Shown: piece by piece, positions 1 to 5,839 of the stretch
How positions within the stretch are numbered: the first letter of the stretch is position 1
How the letters are laid out: every line of letters begins with the position of its first letter
DNA from: Nitrospiraceae bacterium UBA6905
GTDB lineage: Bacteria; Nitrospirota; Thermodesulfovibrionia; Thermodesulfovibrionales; UBA6898
Direction: 5' to 3'
Assembly (NCBI GenBank): GCA_002451165.1
Contig: DKBH01000086.1
Coordinates: forward strand, 1 to 6,664
DNA length: 6,664 nucleotides
Program-made: the position numbers and the translations under genes
The notes under the pieces: generated by a model
Seen by the model: the letters and a program-made list of their open reading frames with translations, nothing else
Told to the model about the DNA's origin: nothing
Databases searched by the model: none

Positions 1-60
1 ACTAAGACACAATTTCCGGGCAAATAGGTAGTTTGTCCAATTACGCTGGGAGGGGATCTT

Positions 61-69
61 TGGTATTCT
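61..69 (+). promoter_or_regulatory. Candidate extended -10 promoter for the small membrane protein gene
   Basis: The bases TGGTATTCT form an extended -10 (TG, one base, then TATTCT, five of six to TATAAT with a C for an A). A start of transcription near 76 would leave a leader of about 25 bases before the ATG at 101. The hexamer 17 bases upstream (41-46, TTACGC) is a poor -35, so the call rests on the extended -10 alone. Nothing else is recognisable in bases 1-100; no open frame there looks like the end of an upstream gene. Confidence 0.25.
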
Positions 70-100
70 GGGATCAAGAAAACAACAGGAGGTACAGACC

Positions 101-493
101 ATGTTACAGATACGGTACATAGCAGGAGACAGGGCAGGAAAGGGCAGCTACTGGAACTTTTCCACAGGCGATCGGATCACGATGAGTGAAGCGGGCAGCC
201 TGCCGGGCAAGGAAGAGACGGTGTATTACAAGGCAAACCCCGTTATGGTGCTTGCGGCAGCACCGGTGCTGGGGTTGATCTATGCGGTGTTTCTTCCGTT
301 CATCGGGATAGCGATACTGCTGCGGGTGGCGGCGGCGAAGATGTTGGGCGGCACGGCAGAGGGGCTGTCGCGGGTGGCGACGTTCAACTGGAGCCCGTCG
401 GCTGCATACCTTGCGGGCAGGCGGCAGAAGAAGGCAGCGGAGGCGAAGAAGGCCCCGAAGGATGCGGGAGGCCCGGCCCCCGGCAACGAATAG
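101..493 (+). CDS. Small membrane protein of unknown function (130 aa)
   Basis: I do not recognise a named family. The start is well supported: AGGAGG at 87-92 lies 8 bases before the ATG. Residues 1-46 are polar and soluble-looking, with several aromatic and glycine residues. Residues 47-78 form one long hydrophobic stretch (from NPVMVLAAAP to AILLRVAAAK) that could be one tilted transmembrane helix or a tight hairpin broken at the prolines 55 and 66. Residues 79-105 are amphipathic. The tail from 107 is basic, then Ala/Lys/Pro/Gly-rich (RRQKKAAEAKKAPK), as in a flexible cytoplasmic end. There is no signal peptide at the N-terminus. The gene ends 35 bases before a strong terminator, so it is the last gene of its transcript and probably stands alone. 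That it is a real gene is likely because of the ribosome binding site, the terminator and its composition; the function is unknown. Confidence 0.8.
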   Translation: MLQIRYIAGDRAGKGSYWNFSTGDRITMSEAGSLPGKEETVYYKANPVMVLAAAPVLGLIYAVFLPFIGIAILLRVAAAKMLGGTAEGLSRVATFNWSPSAAYLAGRRQKKAAEAKKAPKDAGGPAPGNE

Positions 494-527
494 AAACGAA
501 TAGATCGGTCACGCGGAACAGGGAAAG

Positions 528-562
528 CGGGGGTATCCGGAAACGGATGCCCCCGTATTTTT
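528..562 (+). terminator. Strong Rho-independent terminator
   Basis: A 12-bp stem (528-539 with 544-555: CGGGGGTATCCG and CGGATGCCCCCG, one G-T wobble) is closed by a GAAA tetraloop and followed directly by TATTTTT. It ends the transcript of the small membrane protein gene and separates it from gspA. Confidence 0.93.
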
Positions 563-577
563 GGAAGATAGTTCTCT

Positions 578-811
578 TCAGCCCTCTTGGCTCATCAGCT
601 GTTCATATCCCTTCAACCTTTGCGACGCATCCTGATGATCGCAGACGACTTTGTTGTCATACCTCAACAACAGCTGCGCTCCAGGAAATCTCCTGCGGGC
701 GAATAAGGTTGGCAGCAGCCGCAACAGCTTTCCTCCGGGCGCTGAAAGCGATTGTAATTTGGGCTCTGCATGTATTAATCTTAAAGCAGTAATCCCGTTA
801 TCGCATACAGG
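578..811 (-). pseudogene. Possible decayed C-terminal gene remnant
   Basis: Read on the minus strand, this frame is open for 77 codons between an in-frame TAG (812-814) and a TGA at 578-580. It has no usable start codon near its beginning. Its last 32 residues (ending in RYDNKVVCDHQDASQRLKGY then EQLMSQEG) have a balanced mix of charged, polar and hydrophobic residues like a real protein end, while the first half is less convincing. I could not assign a family. The plus-strand reading of the same bases, from an ATG at 547 inside the terminator, is less protein-like. This may be the worn end of a mobile or accessory gene, or chance. The remainder of the 494-816 gap holds the terminator, a short inverted repeat (GCTTTC 727-732, GAAAGC 744-749) and a weak candidate promoter for gspA. 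Confidence 0.25.
752..779 (+). promoter_or_regulatory. Weak candidate promoter for the gspAB operon
   Basis: TTGTAA at 752-757 (four of six to TTGACA) is followed 16 bases later by ATTAAT at 774-779 with TG two bases upstream (an extended -10). Transcription would begin near 786, about 31 bases before the gspA ATG. Because a terminator lies upstream at 528-562 and no gene lies between, a promoter must sit somewhere in 563-816; this is the best match by eye. Confidence 0.22.
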
Positions 812-816
812 CTATC

Positions 817-2442
817 ATGTATAGAAAACATTTTGGGCTTACATATCTCCCTTTTTCGATAGCACCCGATCCCCGCTATCTCTATATGAGCGACCAGCAC
901 CGGGAGGCCCTGGCACACCTTGTTTACGGGGTCACGACCGACGGCGGCTTTGTGCTGTTGACCGGTGAGGTTGGCGCCGGCAAGACAACCATCTGCAGAT
1001 GTCTGCTCGAGCAGGTACCCGAGGGAACGGACATCGCCTTTATCATCAATCCCAAGGTGACAGTGGATGAGCTGCTCGCCTCGATCTGCGATGAAATCGG
1101 CATAGGCTATCCCGAAGGAACGACGAGCAACAAGGTCTTCATCGATCGCATCAACGATCATCTCCTGGATGCTCACGCCCGGGGCCGCAAAACAGTGATC
1201 GTCATCGATGAAGCGCAGAACCTCTCTGCAGACGTGCTGGAACAGATACGGCTCCTGACCAACCTTGAGACAACCGAACGCAAACTGCTCCAGATCATCA
1301 TGCTCGGCCAGCCGGAACTGCGCGATATGCTCGCAAGTTCTGCGCTCCTGCAGCTCTCCCAGCGCATAACCGCACGCTTCCACCTCGGCCCCCTGTCCGA
1401 AAAGGAAGTCGATGCCTATGTTGCGCACCGGCTTGCCGTTGCAGGCGGCGGAAAGCATCTTTTCTCGCGGTCGGCCCTGCGGCTGCTCTACCGCCTGAGC
1501 GGCGGTGTTCCGCGAATTATCAACCTTATCTGTGATCGGGCGCTCCTGGGCACCTATGTGCAGGATAAATCCCTGGTCACCCGCTCCACGCTGAGGAAAG
1601 CGGCTTCCGAAGTTTTCGGCAGAAAGCCGCTCTTGGGAAGCTGGTCTCCCCTGAGGACAGCCCTTGTCACCATGCTGGTCGTCTCCTGCGGAGCGGCTAT
1701 CGCCTTTTTCTACGCAGGAGGCGCCTCGTCCACATTTACTCCGTCTGTTCAGACACCGGCAGCGGCTGTGCAGCCGGTACCTGCAGTGCAGCCGGCATCG
1801 ACGCAGAACCTGGACTCACTCACGAAGCCTGCCGGTCTTTCGCGCTCGCAGAGCAGACAGGCCGCATTTGGCGTACTTCTGAAAATCTGGGGTCTTGAGG
1901 CCGGGCCAGGAGATAGTGATGATGCCTGCCGGGTCATCGCAGAGAAAGGGATGCAGTGCTTTGACGCCACCGGAAACCTGGATATGCTCAGGAGACTGAA
2001 CAGGCCTGCGGTGCTGAAGTTCCAGAACGATGATGGAGATGAATATTACGGGACCCTCACAGCGCTGAAGGAGGAGACCGCGCTTGTCCATCTCGGCGCT
2101 GAGGAGCGGAAGGTCCCGCTCTCAGAACTTGAGAAGTACTGGTTTGGTGACTTTGTGATGATCTGGCGTGTACCCGCCGCGTACCGTGGGGCTATCAAGC
2201 CGGGAGACAAAGGACCGGCCGTGCAATGGCTCGCAGCCCAATTCGCCGCGCGCGAAGGCAGGGATTCTTCCGGCAAGTCGACGCAGGCGTATGATGCCGG
2301 ACTCATGAAAAAAGTGAAGCGTTTTCAGATTGCTGAAGGGCTGAAGCCGGACGGTGTGGTCGGACCCCAGACCATCATACGTCTCCATGCCTCTTCACAA
2401 GATGGCAGCCCAACGCTTTCCGGCAGCGGTGGAAAGATCTGA
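817..2442 (+). CDS. gspA: GspA/ExeA-type AAA+ ATPase with peptidoglycan-binding domain
   Basis: This is the ATPase partner of the inner-membrane GspA-GspB (ExeA-ExeB) complex, which in Aeromonas binds peptidoglycan and helps the type II secretin multimerise in the outer membrane. The protein is 541 aa, about the usual ExeA length, and opens with the family signature MYRKHFGL. Residues 15-268 are the ATPase: Walker A GEVGAGKT at 50-57, Walker B VIVIDEAQ at 127-134, a sensor-1 region near IIMLGQPEL (160-168) and a sensor-2-like GVPRIIN at 230-236. A single membrane helix spans about 280-300. A Pro/Ala/Gln linker (309-335) leads to a degenerate peptidase-C39-like module (about 345-452), then a PG_binding_1 domain (about 457-525, with KRFQ and the PDGVVGPQT turn). 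The ATPase is therefore cytoplasmic and the rest periplasmic. The ribosome binding site is poor (CAGG at 808-811). gspB follows after one base. The family assignment is firm; which secretin it serves is not visible. Confidence 0.95.
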   Translation: MYRKHFGLTYLPFSIAPDPRYLYMSDQHREALAHLVYGVTTDGGFVLLTGEVGAGKTTICRCLLEQVPEGTDIAFIINPKVTVDELLASICDEIGIGYPEGTTSNKVFIDRINDHLLDAHARGRKTVIVIDEAQNLSADVLEQIRLLTNLETTERKLLQIIMLGQPELRDMLASSALLQLSQRITARFHLGPLSEKEVDAYVAHRLAVAGGGKHLFSRSALRLLYRLSGGVPRIINLICDRALLGTYVQDKSLVTRSTLRKAASEVFGRKPLLGSWSPLRTALVTMLVVSCGAAIAFFYAGGASSTFTPSVQTPAAAVQPVPAVQPASTQNLDSLTKPAGLSRSQSRQAAFGVLLKIWGLEAGPGDSDDACRVIAEKGMQCFDATGNLDMLRRLNRPAVLKFQNDDGDEYYGTLTALKEETALVHLGAEERKVPLSELEKYWFGDFVMIWRVPAAYRGAIKPGDKGPAVQWLAAQFAAREGRDSSGKSTQAYDAGLMKKVKRFQIAEGLKPDGVVGPQTIIRLHASSQDGSPTLSGSGGKI

Positions 2443-2443
2443 C

Positions 2444-3196
2444 ATGTCCTATATACTCGACGCACTCAAGAAATCAGAGCGTGAGCGAAAACAGGGAGCG
2501 GTCCCGGATGTGCTTACCGTGCAGGAGGACGTGCAAAAGGCCAGGGGCAAAAGACCGTTATGGCCGATCATCGTCGCTATGGCTCTGTTGCTGAACCTTG
2601 TTCTGTTCGGGTGGTTGTTTGCTCCCTGGAAGATTGGCAGTGGGAGGAACGCTCCTGCAGTTCTTCCGGCTGACCCGGAGCAGCAGGGCGGCATCCTTCC
2701 TGAGACGTCACCAGCCAGCAGCATAGAGGAACAATTACCCTCCCGTACCACTGCCCGGGACATGCAGACCAGCAGTCCGAAGTGGCCCGCTGCGGCCGAC
2801 AATGAACTGCATGCACGGCCTCCGCGAGAAACGGTACTTCAAGCTGATATCCAACCTGAACCGGCCCCCCCTGCAAGGCAGCCTGAAAAGACCGCCAAGG
2901 CAGCGGACCAGCAGGCAGCGCAGCCGCCTGAGGAAGCCCCGGCGGCCCTGCCCCCCGCAGAAGATAGGATCTATCGCTTGAAGGAACTGCCGGAGCAGTT
3001 GAAGAAGACGCTTCCCGACTTCACCATAACCGCGTTTCTCTATGCGGCGACCCCATCTTCACGGATGGTTCAGATCAACGGTCAGATGCTCCGCGAAGGG
3101 GAAGACCTGTCTCCGGGACTGAAGCTTGAGGAGATAACACCCGACGGCGTCATTATGAGCAGCCGCAGCTACCGCTTCAGCATTGACGTCCAATAA
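2444..3196 (+). CDS. gspB: GspB/ExeB-type secretin-assembly protein
   Basis: This is the membrane partner of GspA. The 250-aa protein begins with the conserved family start MSYILDALKKSERERKQG, which fixes the ATG at 2444. A longer reading from 2354 is possible but lies wholly inside gspA and lacks family character. A membrane helix spans about 38-61 with the short N-terminus in the cytoplasm. Residues 65-172 are a long Pro/Ala/Gln/Glu-rich periplasmic linker, able to span the peptidoglycan. Residues 174-248 are the C-terminal T2SSB domain, with the hallmarks YRLKELPEQLKKTLP, RMVQINGQMLREGE and a final PDGVIMSSRSYRFSI strand pair. GGTGGAAAG (2428-2436), seven bases upstream and inside the end of gspA, is the likely ribosome binding site, so the two genes are translated from one message. 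No gspC-N genes follow, so the pair is an orphan here and may serve a type II system or type IV pilus secretin encoded elsewhere. Confidence 0.92.
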   Translation: MSYILDALKKSERERKQGAVPDVLTVQEDVQKARGKRPLWPIIVAMALLLNLVLFGWLFAPWKIGSGRNAPAVLPADPEQQGGILPETSPASSIEEQLPSRTTARDMQTSSPKWPAAADNELHARPPRETVLQADIQPEPAPPARQPEKTAKAADQQAAQPPEEAPAALPPAEDRIYRLKELPEQLKKTLPDFTITAFLYAATPSSRMVQINGQMLREGEDLSPGLKLEEITPDGVIMSSRSYRFSIDVQ

Positions 3197-3310
3197 CCTT
3201 TCACGCCCGTCCTTTGCGCAGGATTCAATCCACGGAGAACCGATCGTAACGAATTTCTCCACCATCGTGTACCGAAGAAAGTAACGTCCTCCGACATATT
3301 CTGCCGCCGT

Positions 3311-3340
3311 TTTCCGGGCGTTGCCTCACGCCGGAAATTT
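3311..3340 (+). terminator. Imperfect hairpin, possible gspAB terminator
   Basis: TTTCCGGGCGT (3311-3321) pairs with ACGCCGGAAA (3328-3337) with one bulged G and a TGCCTC loop, giving a stem of about ten pairs. The following bases are TTTCTGCTTT, a weak and interrupted T run, and the hairpin lies 115 bases beyond the gspB stop. It could be an inefficient intrinsic terminator or an RNA-stabilising stem. Confidence 0.4.
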
Positions 3341-3384
3341 CTGCTTTGGGCCGTTCAGTTTTTGAAAAAGGGCCATGGGTTGGA

Positions 3385-3421
3385 TTGCCGGAAAAATGCC
3401 GTGCCATTATTATATTGGCAC
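3385..3421 (+). promoter_or_regulatory. Promoter with inverted repeat over the -10
   Basis: TTGCCG (3385-3390, four of six to TTGACA) and TATTAT (3408-3413, five of six to TATAAT) are separated by exactly 17 bases. The -10 sits between the arms of a perfect inverted repeat, GTGCCA (3401-3406) and TGGCAC (3416-3421), with a 9-base AT-only spacer. A dimeric repressor bound there would block the promoter. It points toward the cation transporter gene at 3560, for which metal-responsive control would be natural, but that regulator is not in the window. Confidence 0.45.
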
Positions 3422-3559
3422 ATGTGCACCTGATATGATGGCTCGCCTGATGCACGCCAGGACAGCCCACGGCTTTCCTCGAAATTCTCATGCCGTCTAA
3501 AAATAGCAATCATATCCCATGGAATAGGCATCATGGCACCGCACGTGTTACGATAACTT

Positions 3560-4234
3560 ATGGATCAGCTTGCGAGAAGATATACTCCCGGGCAGCTAAC
3601 CTTCTTCCGGTGGGCGAATGCCCTCGCACTGATCACAATCTTCTACAACCTCGTCGAAGGTATGGTTTCGGTTTTCTTCGGATATGAGGACGGGACGATT
3701 GCGCTCTTCGGTTTCGGCATCGATTCCTTCGTGGAGGTGATCTCGGGCATCGGGATCTGGCACATGATCCGTCGCATGCGGCGACACAGCGGCGAACATC
3801 ACGATGCCTTCGAAAAGACCGCCTTGAAGGTCACGGGAACCGCCTTTTATATCCTGACGTTCGGACTGATCGCCACGGCCTTGGTCAACATCTCTCAGGC
3901 GCACAGGCCCTCGACCACGCTCTGGGGTATCATCGTAGCGGCCGTCTCGATCCTCACGATGTGGCTGCTTATCCATTACAAGCTGAAGATCGGCAGGCAG
4001 TTCAATTCTCAGGCATTGATCGCCGATGCCAACTGTACAAAGACCTGTTTGTATCTCTCCGTTGTTCTTCTCGCCGCAAGCATAGGGTTCGAGCTTACGG
4101 GCATCGGCATACTCGATGCACTCGGTGCGCTCGGGATCGCCTTCCTCTCCTTCAGGGAAGGACGGGAGGCCTTCGGAAAAGCCTCCGGCGCTGCGGTCTG
4201 CGGATGCAAGGGGAGCTGCAGCGAAGAATTGTGA
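3560..4234 (+). CDS. Compact cation-efflux (CDF-like) membrane transporter
   Basis: The predicted product moves a divalent metal ion across the inner membrane; the metal is not known. The 224-aa protein has six likely helices (about 17-40, 46-67, 88-110, 119-140, 158-179, 182-198). Helix 2 carries FGIDSFVE with D55 and E59, matching the DxxxD site position of CDF proteins such as YiiP. Helix 5 carries ALIADANCTKTC, where the usual HxxxD is replaced by C159 and C163. His residues 76, 80 and 81 lie in the helix 2-3 loop. The usual cytoplasmic C-terminal dimer domain is absent; instead the chain ends in a Cys cluster, CGCKGSC (214-220). Start: an in-frame TAA at 3554-3556 leaves 3560 as the first possible ATG, and no Shine-Dalgarno sequence is visible. 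The family call rests on the DSxxE helix, ADA motif and FREGREA ending, which recall short bacterial cation transporters. A role in metal export is inferred. Confidence 0.8.
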   Translation: MDQLARRYTPGQLTFFRWANALALITIFYNLVEGMVSVFFGYEDGTIALFGFGIDSFVEVISGIGIWHMIRRMRRHSGEHHDAFEKTALKVTGTAFYILTFGLIATALVNISQAHRPSTTLWGIIVAAVSILTMWLLIHYKLKIGRQFNSQALIADANCTKTCLYLSVVLLAASIGFELTGIGILDALGALGIAFLSFREGREAFGKASGAAVCGCKGSCSEEL

Positions 4235-4334
4235 GCCTGCTGCATGCGCCGGCATCTCATCAGGTAGTGCCCCTCGTCCCGCAGGTATCCCGTACTATTT
4301 ACCTCGAAACCAAAGACTGCTCTTTCGGAAGAGA

Positions 4335-4343
4335 TGGTACAAT
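4335..4343 (+). promoter_or_regulatory. Candidate extended -10 promoter for the reductase gene
   Basis: TGGTACAAT is an extended -10 (TG, one base, TACAAT, five of six to consensus). Transcription would start near 4350, about 26 bases before the ATG at 4376. No good -35 is present 16-18 bases upstream. If real, it makes the reductase independent of the transporter gene 141 bases upstream. Confidence 0.32.
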
Positions 4344-4375
4344 TATCGAGGAACCCCGCGTTACATTGTTAAAAG

Positions 4376-5533
4376 ATGAGTGACATGAGCACATACGATG
4401 TCGCAATTATCGGCACCGGCCCTGCCGGAGCGTTCCTGGCATATCAGCTCTCGGCCCAGGGCCTGCAGGTAGCGTTGTTCGAAAAAGAAAAGCTTCCCCG
4501 GGAAAAAATTTGCGCCGGAGGCCTTTCGGCAAGAATAGCCGATCTCCTGCCCTTCGACATCTCTCCGGTTATTCAGCGGAATATCTACGGGGCAACGGTA
4601 AGCCATAAATTTCAGGACGCCTTCACCAAATATACGGACAAGCTCATTATTTCCACGATCCACCGAAAAGACTTCGACCATCAGCTGGTCCGATATGCAA
4701 CGGAACAAGGGGCGGATCTCTTCGATGCAGAAAAAGTGGATGACCTGAGAAGAGACAGTGATGCATATATTCTGATTTCGGCCAAGCAAGAGATACGCTG
4801 CAGAATAGCCGTAGGCGCCGACGGCGCGCACAGTTTTCTGGCTAAGAAAATTTCCCTGAACCCTATATCCCTGCATCATTTCGGATTACAGACCGAGATT
4901 CCCCTGGATGCATTAGACCCGTTTGATTTCAGCACCGTCAAGCTGGATTTCGGCTCTGTGCGGGACGGCTACTGTTGGGTATTCCCGAAAAAGGATAGCG
5001 CATCCGTGGGTGTCATGGGACATTTCAAGTATGCCGAACGCCTCAAGCCCCTTCTTATTGAATGGTTGAAGCTCTGCGGTGCCGACAGCGGAGATGTTGT
5101 GCTGCAGGGGTATCCGATTCCGCACCGGATTACCCGCAGCCCGCTGTCTCGCGAGAGAATATTTCTGATCGGCGATGCAGCCGGCGCAGCTGATTTCTGG
5201 ACCGGTGAGGGTATTTATTACGCATTACAGCATGCGCAGATGCTGGCCGTGCATATTGCCGGCTATTTTGGCGGCGATCGCACTGCTCTGGCCGGGTACA
5301 AACGAGCAATGGACAGGGTGACCTTGCCTGACCTGAGATCGTCCTACTACTTTTCCCAGGCGTTTAATTATCTCTCTCCCTATGCTTTTAAGCTCATAAA
5401 GAATAATGATTACCCCTGGGATGTGTTCTGCAGGATCATGCGGGGTGATCGGACCTTTTCCGAACTGCGGCAGCGCTTGAAGCCGCATATCCTCCTAAAC
5501 AAGATCTTTAACAAGGAATCACGTGGCAAATAG
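4376..5533 (+). CDS. FAD-dependent geranylgeranyl reductase family oxidoreductase
   Basis: Members of this flavoprotein family reduce double bonds of isoprenoid chains (archaeal lipids, chlorophyll side chain, quinones) using reduced FAD. The 385-aa length fits. Residues 8-36 are a Rossmann FAD site: GTGPAG at 13-18 and E36 at the end of the second strand for the ribose. KICAGGLS (44-51) matches the conserved Cys-Gly segment near the flavin. GADGAHS (147-153) and IGDAAGAADFWTGEGI (265-280) are the other two FAD motifs. GYCWVFPK (198-205) is the substrate-side YxWxFP motif. There is no membrane helix, so it is probably soluble or peripheral. Two starts compete: ATG 4376 and ATG 4385 (MSTYDVAIIG), the latter closer to the family's usual N-terminus; neither has a clear ribosome binding site. 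No lipid or quinone genes are adjacent, so the substrate is unknown. The broad family is well supported; the exact reaction is not. Confidence 0.88.
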   Translation: MSDMSTYDVAIIGTGPAGAFLAYQLSAQGLQVALFEKEKLPREKICAGGLSARIADLLPFDISPVIQRNIYGATVSHKFQDAFTKYTDKLIISTIHRKDFDHQLVRYATEQGADLFDAEKVDDLRRDSDAYILISAKQEIRCRIAVGADGAHSFLAKKISLNPISLHHFGLQTEIPLDALDPFDFSTVKLDFGSVRDGYCWVFPKKDSASVGVMGHFKYAERLKPLLIEWLKLCGADSGDVVLQGYPIPHRITRSPLSRERIFLIGDAAGAADFWTGEGIYYALQHAQMLAVHIAGYFGGDRTALAGYKRAMDRVTLPDLRSSYYFSQAFNYLSPYAFKLIKNNDYPWDVFCRIMRGDRTFSELRQRLKPHILLNKIFNKESRGK

Positions 5534-5549
5534 ATGAGCGGAAAATATA

Positions 5550-5603
5550 CAGGAGATCAATAAGACGGATTATGAAGTGTTACTCTATTGGTTCTGACTC
5601 CTG
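5550..5603. repeat. Imperfect long inverted repeat downstream of the reductase
   Basis: CAGGAGATCA (5550-5559) can pair with TGACTCCTG (5595-5603) with one bulged A, and the next bases AATAAGA can pair with TCTATT (5584-5589) across a small internal loop. It begins 17 bases after the reductase stop. It could fold in the message and protect its 3' end; no T run follows, so it is not a standard terminator. Confidence 0.3.
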
Positions 5604-5774
5604 AATATTGCCAAGATAAATAGTTCAAAGAGTAAACCTTGTAATCTTCTTGTAGTGTCCACTTCACCCCTCCTATATTGTCAACCATATATCAAAGGTT
5701 TAAAATCTGATTTCTTAGCCCATTTCTGCTACAGCTCATATACGGCTACACAATCATCAGCGGCCACCCTGTTT

Positions 5775-5804
5775 TTGACACTCTGCCCGGCCTTGTGATA
5801 GATT
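5775..5804 (+). promoter_or_regulatory. Promoter of the toxin-antitoxin operon
   Basis: A perfect -35 TTGACA (5775-5780) is followed after 18 bases by TAGATT (5799-5804, four of six), itself preceded by TG at 5796-5797 to give an extended -10. Transcription from about 5811 leaves a leader of about 29 bases containing AGGAGG (5824-5829) before the antitoxin ATG. CGGCC occurs at 5761, 5788 and 5816, spaced 27 and 28 bases and flanking the promoter; such spacing could reflect binding of an autoregulator, as is common for toxin-antitoxin modules, but this is speculative. Confidence 0.55.
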
Positions 5805-5839
5805 TGAAACAGAACCGGCCGAAAGGAGGACGCGGGACC

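Larger units (their letters stand above)
3197..3559. other. 363-base gap between gspB and the cation transporter gene
   Basis: No frame on either strand looks like a protein. The gap holds an imperfect hairpin (3311-3337), which may end gspAB transcription, and a promoter with an inverted repeat (3385-3421). From the promoter to the transporter ATG is about 140 bases of leader with no recognisable riboswitch core. GTGCAC at 3424-3429 is a short palindrome of unknown meaning. Confidence 0.6.
5534..5839. other. 306-base AT-rich gap before the toxin-antitoxin operon
   Basis: This stretch is clearly richer in A and T than the flanking genes, above all from 5534 to 5740. It holds an imperfect long inverted repeat just after the reductase stop, AAACCTT (5633-5639) opposite AAGGTTT further on (near 5694-5701), and the toxin-antitoxin promoter at its right end. 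The stretch 5640-5740 shows no gene I can support. No terminator with a T run follows the reductase. Confidence 0.5.

Noticed and set aside
547..792. 81-codon plus-strand open frame in the gap before gspA
   Set aside because: The ATG lies inside the terminator stem, there is no ribosome binding site, and the composition (Arg/Cys/Thr runs) is unlike a protein.
781..1458. 225-codon open frame on the minus strand
   Set aside because: It lies opposite the gspA ATPase domain, whose family motifs are unmistakable; it is a shadow of that gene's codon use.
2354..2443. Upstream extension of gspB by 30 codons
   Set aside because: The extension is inside gspA and the conserved family N-terminus begins at the ATG at 2444.
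3401..3430. Sigma-54 promoter suggested by TGGCAC on both strands
   Set aside because: Neither copy has a GC-containing -12 element at the right distance, so the match is only to half of the consensus.
3490..3687. 65-codon plus-strand frame overlapping the transporter start
   Set aside because: It is out of frame with the transporter, has no ribosome binding site or family features, and its second half is a shadow of the transporter gene.
3596..4255. 219-codon open frame on the minus strand
   Set aside because: It is antisense to the cation transporter gene, is highly charged with no domain, and has no membrane or family signal.
3961..4383. 140-codon plus-strand frame across the transporter end
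   Set aside because: It is out of frame with a well-supported membrane protein and has Arg/Cys-rich shadow composition.
5640..5665. Sequence around TGTAGTGTCCACTTCAC as an insertion-sequence end
   Set aside because: It vaguely recalls some IS termini, but no matching inverted copy or transposase gene is present in the window.
5795..5839. GTG start giving the antitoxin 15 more residues
   Set aside because: It would lie at or upstream of the predicted transcription start and has no ribosome binding site, while ATG 5840 has AGGAGG and the family N-terminus.
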